Source: Medicago truncatula (lineage: Eukaryota; Streptophyta; Magnoliopsida; Fabales; Fabaceae). Taken from it: a DNA stretch of 64,000 nt. The stretch spans positions 44,140,755 through 44,204,754 of the forward strand of contig NC_053048.1 of NCBI RefSeq assembly GCF_003473485.1, written 5' to 3'. Both the position numbers and the translations under genes were made by a program. Positions 21,730-34,204 of the stretch are shown one piece after another. The notes beneath the pieces were generated by a model. That model saw only the letters and a list, made by a program, of their open reading frames with translations. It was not told the origin of the DNA and did no database searches. Within the stretch, counting starts at the first letter, position 1; each line of letters opens with the position of its first letter.

Positions 21730-24225
21730 TAATTTGATTTAGATTCGTTTTTCTTAAGAAATTGATTTGGTCTTATTAAGTGCAGTTTGGATTAGATGAA
21801 ATAAATGATGATATTTATTTAACAATCATAATTACATAATTATGTCATGTGATTAATAAATGATGATATTTTTTTACCAATCATAATTGCATATTTATAT
21901 CATGTCAATTGCATCTTTACCAAACATATTTTTTTACTGCTACTATAAGCCAAACGATTTCAACATATTTTTTGAGGCCAAAGGATATTGACATAGAAGT
22001 AAGTGTGTATACAATAAATATTGAGTTGTAAAAAAATATGTTGAGTTGTAATTGGTTTGTAGTGAAAAATATTTTACCCGGCCGGCCACTCATCAAAATT
22101 CATTTTGTCTTTGGTTCATATCTTATCTTATAAAAATAAATGTTTTGGTTTTTATCCTTTCCAACCTTTTTGGGTTAAATGTGAGCATTGCTATTAGTAT
22201 ATTTCTACTCATCTCTCACAATGTTTATATTTATAAGTGATCTCTTATCATAGAAAGTCCACACTCCCTTCTAAAACTCATTTTGGCATATAATTTATTA
22301 ATTTCCCTTTTTTTTTCTCCTTGAAAAGAAGGCGTGTTAGAATGTCATCCACCAAAGCCACCACGAGAGAGTTGCAATTGAGTATTAGTGCATGCACCTA
22401 TAAACTCCATGCTTGATTTACTTGATTCAGATTCGAGCTTCATCTGTCCTTCACCATTCACCAAAGTCATCAAATATTGTATGTAATTTCAGTGAAACTT
22501 CCTTTGGCCATGCAGTTTCGAATAGCATAGGAATCATTTTGTACGGTGAGATACGATAAATTTTTAAAGTTAAAATTTCATCGATAAACCTCTATACTGA
22601 TCCAAAATCACAAAGAAAAAACGATGAGTATTTTATATAATATTAATAAGCATTCAAACTCTATTTAACCATGACGGTCTTCGATGTTATTTAGGATGAT
22701 TAATCTGAATAAGAAGCTTATGTTTAAGGTTTTAGTAGTCCAATTTTGTCCTTTGTTTACTAAACAAGAAGGCTAAAAAAAACTAAAATGGTACTTTTAC
22801 TCATGGCCGGCCAAAAGGCGAAGTAATCCAAAAAAAGGGCTTTAGATTTCAAAAGAGGAATACATACTCATATTTCCATTTGTATTAATACCTCCTTGTC
22901 ATTTTTTATCTGTTTTGTTTCATGAGCTCAATCTACAATTTACTCTTGGTTAGAATTTGATTGGATTTAGCACTTGGTCTTAATTTTATAGTCTATTTTA
23001 TTTGAACTCTATTGGTTGTTGTCTTCTTGATTTATTTTTTGATGTAGATTGTCTTCTTGATTTATAGTTGCAAGACTTGATTTTTTATTTTAAGAGATAT
23101 AAATGTCAACTCAAAAGTTTAAATCAAATTACTATATAAAATGCATCATTGTGATGCTTGCTTTAGGCCTTATTTAATGATGGGTTGCCTTGCTTTTACT
23201 AGATTTAAAAAATAGAATCGACACAATGACATATATAGTTGATTGATAATATTGAACTTACTTAAAAGATAAATCAAGTTGCTATTATTTATGTTTCTAT
23301 TTTTTTTTATCCAAAACGAATTTATGTTTATATGTTAAATTAGGTCAAACTTACTAAAACTTACTTAATATATCTTAGTTTATTATACCTTTTCAAAAAA
23401 TGAATTAACTTTTTTTTTTTTGTCACTAGTCTTTATTTTTAACCTATGCTGTATTTACATGAATCTCATATGTATGTGTATGTACGTGTACTTTAATAGG
23501 ACAAATCCTGAATGTTAGGACTCTTTCGATTTACAGAATACAAAGTACTCTGTTTAGTTGAAATTAGGTAAAGAAAATTGTGAAGAGTGGTGTCGTGTTA
23601 ACCGTTAAGGAAAGGATGAATAAAACAGTAAATTGTTAAACTTGATAGCAAAAACTCGTGAATTCAAGATCTTGATAGATCTCTCTCAAAAATAAAAGAA
23701 GAGAGGCAATAAACAAACAACATGACATGAGATGTAATAAACAAACAAATAACATGACGTTAACGTTTGGAAACATACAAAAGGTATATGCCAAACAATA
23801 AGCAAATAAATATAATTAAAATGAAAAATACTAACACGAGAGTGTTGGTTGGATAAAGAACCAACTATACTACTAAAAGTCTAAAAGTATCTTGAAATTT
23901 ATGTAGTTAATTAGACTTTTTCAAAAATATAAAAATAAAAAATAAGAAAAAAGATATTTTTTTTTCAATACAGAGCACTCGTTGAGGAATTTAATATAGC
24001 AAAACTATCTTAAAATGTGTGTAATCAATATTTTTATTTTAAAAATATAATAAATGAGGTTTTTTTTTTCAGTACAAAAACTATTTATTTTTGTTTTTTT
24101 AACAAGTGTCTCAAGGACGAACATGCCTCAATAAAAATTAACATCGAACCAAAGATGCACAATTTGTATTTTAGACGTTAAAAAAAGAAGAAACAAAATT
24201 TAGATAAAAAAGAATAAAAAAGTTT
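21730..24225. other. Intergenic, very AT-rich
   Basis: No gene recognised. A local duplication of an AAATGATGATATTT...CAATCATAATT block lies at about 21800-21905. Two GGCCGGCC-containing sites near 22080 and 22806 stand out in base composition only. Confidence 0.5.
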
Positions 24226-24230
24226 ATTTT

Positions 24231-24720
24231 CATTTTTTTTGCCAAATAATTGTTTGTATTTTGTTTTTGGTTGGAAAGCTAAATACAAAGAAAACAACAA
24301 AAAGAAAGGAACAACTAAGCTCTTGTGGATCATCAAGTTCTGATAAAGTCTCATAAAGAAGGTTTAAGATGCAAGTTGGTCGGGAGGGGTGAACTAAGAT
24401 ATCAATGTTAGAAGAAGTTCCTAACTTAACAAGGAAGTTTGTACATCTATGTCAATGTTGATGAAGGAGATCGTTGATGTCTTGGATCAAGATGACATAC
24501 TTGTGAAACTTTGACGCTTGAACCTAGAAGATATCAACACGATAGAGATTTGTGTAACAAGTAATATTATGGTTATTCAATTGTTTAGCCAACAAAAGCC
24601 CTTGATGTATTGCATGAAGCACGACATGAAAAATAACAGAGGATCCCAACAAGTAGCCCTGAGAAACTTGAGATCCACGTCTCTCGGAAGGATGACGAAA
24701 CATATACAATATCTTTTGAG
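24231..24720 (-). pseudogene. LINE remnant, RNase H domain and 3' end
   Basis: Minus-strand frames read LHAIHQGLLLAKQLNNHNIT with CYTNLYRV after it, where the RNase H consensus has an E..A...GL..A and ESDS. Further on comes SSNIDILVHPSRPTCILNLL, like the C-terminus of plant LINE proteins. Several stops and frameshifts interrupt it. The T run near 24231 on plus is the A tail of the element. The 5' part is missing, as usual for LINE copies. Confidence 0.65.
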
Positions 24721-24799
24721 TAGTGCTAGCAACAATAATCTCTTTTTTATTGGTTTAAATCAATGTGGTTCTATACTGGAAATAGAACTTACATAACTG

Positions 24800-25440
24800 G
24801 GGGGACATACAATGATTTTGTCAAATAAGAGAGTGAATGTTAAAAAGAGTGTTCAAAATAAAGTGTTGCTAACATCTTCCATATCTTTTTTTAATAACAA
24901 AACATATACTGTATATGTTAAACTATACTTTTACTATAATACTCAGACATGTAAGATACTAATTTCTCAAGTACTAACTAAAATCTAGTTGAGATTGTCT
25001 GGTAAATACAACTCAATTTTTTGGGTTACTATACACAAGGAAGGTTTTCACGTTCCAATTAAATTTTCTTCATATTTAAGAATCAAAGATTGAACTTCCA
25101 ATCATTTTTTTAAAAGGTCTAACTCTTTTACCACTTGAACAAATCTATCGTTAATTAGATACAACTTATATAATAAATTACTACAAAGATATTTATATGC
25201 AAAGGCAATTTCACACACTTAGTTAGTGTGTGTGAGTTTTACTGCTATTTTTTTGAAATATAAAATAAAAACTAAGACCCAATTATTCATCATCTACGTA
25301 GCTGTGTGTCAGATTGTAATGGTGGTTAAAAAATTTAGTTAGGTATTTGTTTAAAGTTTTTTAATATTTACCATTTATGAAATCCTTAACATATATTTAA
25401 AGGTACAAATTAGCATGACCCTTTTAATAAAAATCTCATA
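24800..25440. other. Intergenic, AT-rich
   Basis: I see no gene or clear repeat here. Confidence 0.5.
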
Positions 25441-25479
25441 AATAAATGTGTTTTAAATTAGCCTATAAAAATATTTTAT

Positions 25480-25680
25480 TTTACCATATGTGCTTAGGGT
25501 TGGTAACCTTGTGGTTTGATGCACTTGATAAGAATGGGCAAGGTCTGGCTTTTAATTCTTATCAATGGTGGGATTCTCCCCCTTCTTTTGTGTCACCTCT
25601 GTTGCATAAAGATTGTTTAAGTCCTTCTGCTTGAGCCTTATGACTTGATTTGTACTCTTTTGCTATTTGATAAAAAAAAA
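25480..25680 (+). pseudogene. LINE 3' fragment
   Basis: The plus frame gives FNSYQWWDSPPSFVSPLLHK and then a stop, the W(D/E)xPPxFLxxLL pattern near the C-terminus of plant LINE RNase H proteins. A short A-rich tail follows at about 25670. Only the last 60 or so codons remain, so this is a heavily 5'-truncated insertion. Confidence 0.6.
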
Positions 25681-25689
25681 TATAAATGT

Positions 25690-26640
25690 TTTATATTTAA
25701 ATACTCATTTGTATCATATCTATGGATTACTTACTATAAGATATTGCTAATATTTTTCTTTTTTGACAAAATATTGGTTAAAGTTATTTTGAAGAGTTTT
25801 GAAAGTAAAAAAGAAATAAAAAAGACTAGCTACTCATTTTTTTTGAGAAATGACTAGCTACTCATAAATTTATCAGAAGTTATTCTTATAATTTTTTACG
25901 TATACTTTACAAATATTTGCTACTCTCTTCAGTCCCATTTTATAAATATCTTTGACCTTTTTTCACATATATATTAGAAAGTGTGATTAGTGAATTTGAT
26001 GTATCCACTTTTTTTTTTTGAGGAAATGTATCCACTTTATAAGTGGGTCTTTCTTAAAATATCGATTGTATATTAATATCTAACTTTAATTTCTCATATT
26101 CTAAAATAAATTAGTAGTATTACGAGAAAAAACTAACAAATCCGCTTAGTGAATTGTATAAGTGTTTATATTTAGAGACAAATTTTTTTCTCATTCAAAT
26201 AATGGAGTTTATAATTAGTTATGGAGGGAGTAGTATATATTATAAGAGATTGATGGTTATTCTTTTAACAAAGGCAAAAGTAGTTTATTTCAATAAGAAT
26301 TAATGAGTACATATTATAAGGAACATCATAGAAAATATGGGACAATACTATAAACTATGAGAAGGCAAGCAACATAATGCTCTAACAATACGATAAACTA
26401 ATTTATTTGTTACTCTAGACAAATCCTACAACATAGTTATGAGGAGATTCACCACGGGATATAATGTCACATTAAGAGAGATAAGCTGAAATAACTTTTT
26501 TAAATAACCAGAAAGTAAATGTTTATTTATAAATTAAACTTAATCACAAACTACATGTTTATTCATACAGTTTCGGGAAGAATTCAATTATTAGACTACA
26601 AAGTATATTATTAATCTTATTCTACCCAAACTAATGGTAA
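25690..26640. other. Intergenic, AT-rich; 3' flank of the first dirigent gene
   Basis: No gene recognised. The last part is presumably the 3' untranslated region of the minus-strand dirigent gene. Confidence 0.5.
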
Positions 26641-26641
26641 A

Positions 26642-27217
26642 TTAATAATGGAACGCGAATACATCATATTCCACAACAGCATTTCCAGTGGCAAAACTCA
26701 CAGAGTAAAACTTGGCTTGAGCATAACCACGAACAAATCTGAAAGCCCCAGTTCCACCAACAATAGGCATTTCTCTAATAGGTTCACTCACGATCATGTT
26801 CCTAGCCAATATACTAAGTGTGCTTCCATTAAATTCTCCCTCTGAGAACGCCCAAGTCATAACCATCATTAGTCCCATCTCATCTTGTGATATTACAGCG
26901 TAAATTCCTTGAGCTTTACCCACGAGTTTCGAGTCAAGTTCAGGCCCAATCGTCAACGGATCATCCATGGCCACCACTGTCCCGAATGGAAGAGAGTTTT
27001 CAGCCTTGCCGTTGGGCTCGGCTACTATCACTGTGCTTGCTTTGGGGCCTTCCATAACGTCGTGGAAATAGAAGTGAAGGTGGGTGAATTTCTCTTCTTG
27101 AAAACCCAACAAAGCTGGAGATAAGCTTTTGTAGTAATTGGTGGCTGTAGCCAGGGATATGAAGAAGGAAATAAGGAGAGTTATGGGGGAAGATAATATT
27201 GATGAGGATTTTGCCAT
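26642..27217 (-). CDS. Dirigent protein (copy 1)
   Basis: Intronless ORF of 191 residues, the normal length and structure for a dirigent gene. An N-terminal hydrophobic stretch of about 25 residues ending at ATA is a likely signal peptide, so the protein should be secreted to the apoplast. The dirigent domain (PF03018) covers about residues 40-191: THLHFYFHD, AMDDPLT, VGKAQGIY, FNGSTLSIL, REMPIVGGTGAFRFVRGYAQ and a VEYDVFAFHY end. An Asn-Gly-Ser sequon is kept. The family steers radical coupling of phenols (lignans) or, in legumes, related reactions such as pterocarpan ring closure; the substrate here is not known. It is the most divergent of the first four copies, with SILARN where the others have SILGRN. 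A TATA-like motif lies near 27277-27285. Confidence 0.93.
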   Translation of the reverse strand: MAKSSSILSSPITLLISFFISLATATNYYKSLSPALLGFQEEKFTHLHFYFHDVMEGPKASTVIVAEPNGKAENSLPFGTVVAMDDPLTIGPELDSKLVGKAQGIYAVISQDEMGLMMVMTWAFSEGEFNGSTLSILARNMIVSEPIREMPIVGGTGAFRFVRGYAQAKFYSVSFATGNAVVEYDVFAFHY

Positions 27218-27276
27218 GGTGGATTTGAATGAACTAAGAGGAAAATTTCCTCATCCGACGAGTGGCCCTCAATAAA

Positions 27277-27285
27277 TTTATATGA
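27277..27285 (-). promoter_or_regulatory. TATA box of dirigent copy 1
   Basis: CATATAAAT on the minus strand, about 60 bp upstream of the ATG. Confidence 0.5.
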
Positions 27286-27815
27286 TCGATGTCTATATAT
27301 TTTATTTATTTATAAAACTTAAGGCTATTTCCATTTGTTTGTCCACTAGTAATGTTTGTGCAAATAGTATTTGAGTGACGTTGATTTTATTTATTTATTT
27401 TATAGTAGATGATTTCATTGCTAAACCTCATGTTTCCGGTTGAAAAACTGATTGACGTTACAGTTACGTGTAAAACTAAAATAATAGGAAATTTTTGTGC
27501 AAACAACAAAAGTCTCTAAATCTCTAAAAAAAAAACAAAAGTCTCTAAAGATTTCAACAACAAACAAGTCACTCACACATATTTAGTGTTAAGAAAAATT
27601 ATGGGTTCGAATTTATGTTTCATCATATCAAATTTTTTACTATGTTTTTGATAAATGTCTTTTGTTGTCAAGAAGTTATAATTTTTTTTACTTCTTAAGT
27701 ACATATTTATTTTTTTACAATAAAGTATTTGGTGACATTTTTTTACAAGATTAATGCTAAAAAATGGAAGAAAAGTAATTAAACTATAAACGAGTCAAAT
27801 AAATCAAACCTAAAT

Positions 27816-27970
27816 AGTTTAGTTGGTAGCTACAAGAGATAGTAAGCATAACTTAGTTGATAGCTACAAGAGATATTATGTGTCGGGGTCGGGGTTCGAA
27901 CTCCGGATTCCCCACTTCTCCACAAATAATGTGTTTGAATCTAGCCACTAGGCTATCTAACAAAAAAAAA
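27816..27970 (+). mobile_element. tRNA-derived SINE with target duplication
   Basis: Plus-strand A-box-like TAGTTTAGTTGGTAGC appears twice (a second, ATAACTTAGTTGATAGC, about 35 bp later), then a B box GGGGTTCGAACTCC and an A tail. The direct repeat ATCAAACCTAAAT flanks the insert (27803-27815 and 27971-27983), so it is a resolved retroposition. The doubled A box indicates a partial head duplication. Confidence 0.75.
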
Positions 27971-28031
27971 ATCAAACCTAAATTGGATTACTTAGTTAGA
28001 TTTAGACAATTCATACTTTTAGCTAAATTCG

Positions 28032-28120
28032 TTTTTTTTTTTTTTATGGTGCTCGGGATTTGAACATCGGATCTTGCATATATTATGCATTGTTCCTATC
28101 AACTGAGCTAAACTCGATGA
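28032..28120 (-). mobile_element. tRNA-derived SINE
   Basis: Minus strand: GAGTTTAGCTCAGTTGATAG (A box), GTTCAAATCCCGAGC (B box), then an A tail seen as 14 T on plus. Imperfect direct repeats (TAGCTAAATTCG / TAGATAAATTTG) flank it. Confidence 0.7.
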
Positions 28121-28184
28121 TTAGATAAATTTGTTTAATTAAATAAATGAATTTCAAACCGCAAAGAGCCAAACTTAAATAAAT

Positions 28185-28800
28185 TTGAAGTACACTGCCA
28201 GATATGTGGCGGCTCATACTTCTTTCCGGTGTGAAAATATGTTTAAAAGGTGTATAATGTGTAAAGAACTTTTTTCCGTCATTCAAACTCAATGCGTACG
28301 AATGCTGGAAATTTTGTACATAGAAGATGACTTTTCTTTTTTACTAAACACACGAGAGGACTTAAATTTCAGTGTGACGAGGTGTGTAGACTTACCAATA
28401 CCAATCAGAAGACAACTGATTTTGAAGATTGCACCATTCAACATTTTGCAAAGCCGGTGGAGCCTCTTATTGGTAAGCTTGTAGTTGGTACGCTTGAAAC
28501 ATGACCAAACTCAAAGGAGAGAAAGAAAATAAACAAAAATTAGACTATTATTAAAACAGAAGAGTAGGGTATCACATCAGACAAACAATATAACATTATG
28601 TGGCTTAACTAATGTTTTAGTTTTAAACTCGTGTTTAAGCATGTAAAGTTCAAATCTTTCAAAGGGAGTTTAGCCAGCCAATTAAATTCATAAAACTCAA
28701 AGTATTAGTATTTGTGGTAATACTCAAAAAAATATACTCAATTTACACAACAAATACTATTATTACATACCTTGCAAACTTGCATAGAAAAGACCAACAA
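28185..28800. repeat. Duplicated upstream region of dirigent genes (partner 38460-39300)
   Basis: This block shares several stretches in the same order with 38460-39300: a GATATG(T/A)GG(C/T)GGCTCATA start, TTTTTTCCGTCATTCAAA, ATGCTGGAAATTTT, and further on GCATAGAAAAGACCAACAAACT. It lies upstream of dirigent copy 1 as the partner lies upstream of copy 2. The gene and more than 1.5 kb of upstream sequence were therefore duplicated together. Confidence 0.65.
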
Positions 28801-28822
28801 ACTGTTAACATACTATAACTAG

Positions 28823-31800
28823 GGCTCCATCTCCGGTACGCAAGTGACATGGGTCACATACCGTCCGCGAGTAGCAATTTTTTTCTTTTACCTGCATGTG
28901 TAGGTTTTCTACAGTATATAACCTGTTGCAGTAGGTTTATTTATTTCAGAAATAATTATTTGAAAGTTATGTTACAATATAAATATAAGGGCAATTTCGG
29001 TAATGTGATTTTGGAAAATTCTGGTCTTGTGATTTTGGACACCAACTACTCCCCATCTAGAACAAATCCCTCCCTTCTTCCCATTTCACAACTTGTGATC
29101 TTGCCGTAAGTTTGCCGAGCCGCCTCCAGCATTCCGAAAACTCACAGTTTTAAGCATATAAATATATTAAAATCCTAAAGCAATCAACTTCTAAATTGAT
29201 TCAGTTTTACCCATAACTCATTTTTTGTTTTACAATTTTTGGTGTGAATAATTGTTTTTCAAATTGATATGGGATTTTGTTATTAAATGTTGAATCGAAA
29301 CTCATGAAATTACTGTGTAAAACGTTGATACTATATGTTTAATCGCCTTTTCTTTTTCTTTCAAGAACCTTAAAATAATCATCTTTTATTGGTTTGTGGA
29401 TATGCAAAAGAAATATGTGATTTCTTCTTGCCTTTCAATTTCGATCAAAACAACGTAAAAATCGTTGAATTTTATTGCATGGCAAGGGAGATCCTATCGG
29501 GTCAATTCGCGGATCAATAAAATACATTGCCACCTGCACCACTGATCCAATTATGATATAAATGGATTTTTATTCTATTTAATCCCAATTACCAGTTTAG
29601 AATTTAATAATTTAATTCATTTTATTATGGGTTTTTATGGACCAAGCCTTACATAGACACATAAGTCTAAATAATTTTTTTACAAACACACTTACATCTA
29701 TATATACATCGGTACAAACAAGAATAAATTTATTGAAATAAACTATGATAAAGAAATAAAACAAAAGGAACCTAGATTTTTTATTTTTTTTTTGAATAAT
29801 GGAACTTAAATTTATAGTTAAAGTTTGAATTGGAATATGATGCTAAAAGATAAATAAAAAGAAGTAACGAATAATTTAAGCAATTATAAAAATTAGGTTT
29901 TAAAAGATAAGATATAACAAAAATAAAACAAGAATATATAATATATGTGGTTTGTTGAGATATTTATGCAAAATTAAATCTTCAAAAATCAAAAAATATA
30001 CAAAAATAACAAAAATATGAAAACTTGTTATATTAAAATGTAGCATTAGAAGTGGTTGATATATATATATATATATATCAACGTATATGTAAGAGAGATA
30101 ATAGAATTAGTGTTTGGCAAACCTAAAAGAAGGAAAAAGGTTAGATGAAAAGAAGGTTTAAACAAAATCTGGGGTTTCCGTTTGTGCTTAAAATATGTGA
30201 ATATCTGATTGACAAAAATCATTTATTTATAGTTAACATTTGCATTAGAATATACTACTAAAAGATAACATAATAAGTAATCGAATCTTTGTTGAAATAT
30301 TTTTGCCAAATGAGAATGAATGTGGAAGTGACATGTGGCATAAAAAACCTTACTTATATACCATTGATTATTGATATTGATATTATTGATTGATTGATTA
30401 TACTTTTTAACAACTTTTTCAGTGATAAAGAACGTTGTTGGTGTCATTAAAAAAAATAAGAATTTAGATTGTATTTTTTTGTTTTTGTTTTTGAAGGAAG
30501 ATTATATTTTTTTTGTTATATTGTTTGTTTCATTGAAATAAATAACCATGGTTAGTTTGATTTGTTATAATTTAAAAACAAAAATAATTTAAATACTATA
30601 TTTACTCAATGACGTTTATTTTGTGTAATATGCAAGAAATTTGTATCATCATATAAAGGATTTGTTAAATACTTGAATATGAGAAATAATTTAAGGAAGC
30701 TCAAATAATAACATAAATAATATCAAAATAGTTGGTTTTTTCTTTTTCAATTACACTCAATAACAAATTTCGTTATACGAATACCATATTTTTTGTGTCA
30801 TTAAAAAAGATAAGAATTTATATTATATGATATTATTATATAATTTGTTGCATTGTTGGTGTCAATGAAAAAAATATGTTTATTTTTTTTTTAATAAGAA
30901 AAAGATATGTATAGTTTGTTACAATATAAAGGTGCAAAATATAAGTATAATTTTTTTAGGCATCTATACTTGTACTTTTAATTGAAATCAAAATATTATA
31001 AAAATAATTATATGCATTATGCAACGCTAAAAATAAATTATACGCATTAGCGTAACAAAAAAACAGACAGACAAACATAAATTATTATTCTAACCGCTAA
31101 TGTGTGTGTATATGTTTGCGAGGTTGAAGAAAAGAAATAAAAATATTTATGAGGTTGTGATGATTAAATGATATTAAAATTAAATATATAAGTGATAAAA
31201 AGATAACAAAATTCCTTAAAAAAATATAATAAAATTAAATGAACCCTCTTTCAAAAAAATAATTATATGGACCGGTTCAAAAAAATTAAATTAAATTAAA
31301 TTAATTGGAAGAAAAAAGCAAATTAAAATATAATATTAAAAAATAAAAGAAAAGGTTGCCAGCAAGAGTTGAAGAGAGGTGCTTGTGAAATAAATTGCAG
31401 AGAAGTAGTTTTTTGAAGTAGCATCCAACAAGTTTTGATCAAAGCTTATTCCATTCAATTTTATGCATTCGAACAAAAGTATTTTTTTTAAGGTACTTTA
31501 TTGATATTGTGTTTGGCCTAACTTCTCCTTAAAAATGCAGAAAAATTGGAAAAAGCCGGACCAAACGGCACATAAATAACGTAATCTCATTTTAGTTATG
31601 AATTGAATTTTAACTATTAAAAAAAACTATAAAAAAAAAAAAAAAACTTAATTTCACTTTAGTCATATTTTTGGCGGCTCAATTTTGCTTTCCTTCTACT
31701 CCAATAATCAAATTTTCCCCCCTCCTTGTTTTGACCCCTTTTTGTCCAAAGCATCCTTTACAGTATTTAACTACAAGTACCATGACATTTTCAAAAAAAT

Positions 31801-31975
31801 CAATTAAAGTTAAAATACAAACCTTTTGTCAGGTCATAATATCATTAAATCTCAACCATTCACTTCAATCCATATATATCCAATGGCTACAATCCCTTAA
31901 GCTGGCAAAAAAGTCAAAAAAACCAGCTCAAGTACGGTACGTGACCCATGTCACTCGCGTATCGGAGATGGACCC
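28823..31975. mobile_element. Mutator-like non-autonomous element, 3.15 kb
   Basis: Terminal inverted repeats of 42 bp (28823-28864 and 31934-31975; 38 of 42 match) begin GG(C/G)TCCATCTCCG and share AGTGACATGGGTCAC. A 9-bp target duplication TATAACTAG lies at 28814-28822 and 31976-31984. A 9-bp duplication points to the Mutator superfamily. The interior is very AT-rich with no transposase frame, so the element depended on another copy. An (AT)n stretch lies near 30059-30079. Confidence 0.8.
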
Positions 31976-32173
31976 TATAACTAGTATTATTTTTGTAACA
32001 AAATATATGATTTTACGGACCAATTTAAGGAAATTAATAAAATTGATACCTTAAATTTATTCATAGTTGTATTGTTGAAGAAAAATAAAGAGATAAATTT
32101 ATCTTTATTTTTTAGGAAATAAATAAATTTATCTTATCTGTCGTATTATATATGGTTAGTTATAAAAAAAAAT

Positions 32174-32672
32174 GGTTAAATATGTTTTTGACCTTATAAC
32201 TATACCAACTTTTTGTTTTAGTCCCTTTTAAAAAAAAATAGCCTTTTAGTCCCACAAAAGTTTTTTAACTTCACATTTGGTCTCTCTTTTTAAGTAAACT
32301 CATATATGTAGAATTCATATTTTTGAATAAGTATTTGCAGAAAATTTTATAATATTATAAAAATCTCTCCAAAAATAAAAATAGAATTTTTTAACAAAAT
32401 ATAAATTAAATATGAATTTTTATATTCGTGGCGGTTAAAAATTCATATTTAATTCATATTTTGTTAAAAAAAAATCTAATTCTTATAGGAAAGATTTTTA
32501 TAATATTCTGCACAATTTCATTAAAAAATACAAAGGCTACACATGAGTTGTCTTAAAATAGAGACTAAAAGTGGTGATTGAAAATTTTATAAGACTAAAA
32601 GTCGAAAGAAAAAATTAGAGGACTAAAATAAAATGTTGGTATATTTATAGGGACCAAACACTTATTTAAGCC
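32174..32672. mobile_element. Hairpin-forming MITE, 0.5 kb
   Basis: The left end GGTTAAATATGTTTTTG and the complement of the right end GGCTTAAATAAGTG...TTTGG are related, and similarity continues almost to the centre near 32425 (for example AAAATTCATATTTAATTCAT and its complement). The whole element is one long imperfect palindrome. It belongs with the other elements carrying TTTAGTCCC/GGGAC motifs. No exact target duplication is seen. Confidence 0.65.
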
Positions 32673-33210
32673 TAAAAAATTATGTAAAAATAATTAGACA
32701 TATTTTAATAAAAAATTATCAAACAGTAGAAAATTTGAGGGATTCATAAAAAATAGAAAATATGGTTTAGAATTAGATGTTAATGAAATGTGAATAAAAA
32801 ATAGAGAAAAATATGAATTTAAATTTTGATTATATTAAAATAGATCTATAATACTATTTTTTAGAGTGCGTTAGATTTTCTTTTTGCAAATAAAAAAAGC
32901 TATCAAGGAAGAAATTGTAGATTTTAACATAAGAAAGAAGGGGATGTAATTCAACCTTCTTGCATGAAAAGGGGAGTGAAATATATTATAATATGCTTGA
33001 CATAAAAGAGAAATAAAATGTATATATTTTAACATAAGAGAGAAGAATAATGTAGTTCAAACAACTTTCAAGAGAGGAGATTATAATTTACACTAATAAA
33101 TATTATATTAGATTTTGAAAATTCTCGCCATAAAGTTTTGACGAAAAATCCTTGTATCCTTAGGCAAACTAAGAAAGTAACCAAAATTATATCTTATGTT
33201 TTGTTTTGTA

Positions 33211-33239
33211 CTAGTGTAACGCCCCGTGTCAAGCACGGG
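33211..33239 (-). mobile_element. Helitron 3' end
   Basis: Read on the minus strand: the hairpin CCCGTG-CTTGA-CACGGG (33223-33239), eight bases, then CTAG (33211-33214) followed by T in the flank. This is the classic Helitron terminus, a short GC hairpin just before CTRR inserted 5' of T. The element body must lie to the right, in agreement with the RPA-like gene at 34205-35586 in the same orientation. The 5' TC end was not located. Confidence 0.75.
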
Positions 33240-34204
33240 ATACATTTTATTTAAATTTTTTTAATATGATTTAAATTTTAACAGATTCTTTAAATATTAT
33301 TGTTTTTGTTTCTTTTCAATCATAATTTTGGCGTTATGTGGTATTTTATCTTCGTATTTAAAATTGAACAATAAATAATCATTTATTGAGATCAAAAAGT
33401 TAAATTTTTAGATGACTATTTTTGTGAGAGTGATAAAATAATCAACAAAAGTACAATTAAATCCAAAAGATTAAAACACTATAAATAATTAATATATTTC
33501 TAAAAAATTAACTAATTAGTAAGAGTTTGTATAAGCTTTGGTTTGTCAGTCATTCAATATATCAAATGGATATGATTACTATGTTTTAATTTTTCACTCT
33601 TAATAAAAATATTAATTTTTTACTTAATCACAATGATCTCTATGATCGCAATTATAAATAAAAAAAAACTAATTCAAAATTTTAGTTACATCTATTATTT
33701 TTATTGGTTTCATAAATAATATTCATTGATATTATTTTTTTAATTTATCAAAATAAGCACATTTTTGAATAAAATTTACCTCATAAATATATGTATATTT
33801 TGTATTTCATTAAAAAAAATGAATTTTTATGTTAAATTTTGAATATAAAAAAAGCATTAACAAATCATGTTTGGTTTTATATTTGTGAACAAAAAATAAG
33901 TTTAAAACACAAAAACAATATTTTTAAAATAATAGGTTATCGCTAATTATTCACACTTAGGGAAACTTAATTTTTGTATTTACTTTAGAATTTGTGTAAA
34001 GTTTAAGACATAAGTAAATTGTAAATTGAAAATATGGAAACTGATTTTTTTTTATTGAAGTGTCAATACATGCAACAAAAACGATTTGTTCAATTGAAAA
34101 TTGAAATTCCTAAGACAATAAAAGAGGTGCCCTGCATCACCATACAAAATAACATTATACCAAAAGGTGTGCAAACTTTACCAAAATAGACCTGTAATAA
34201 TAAA

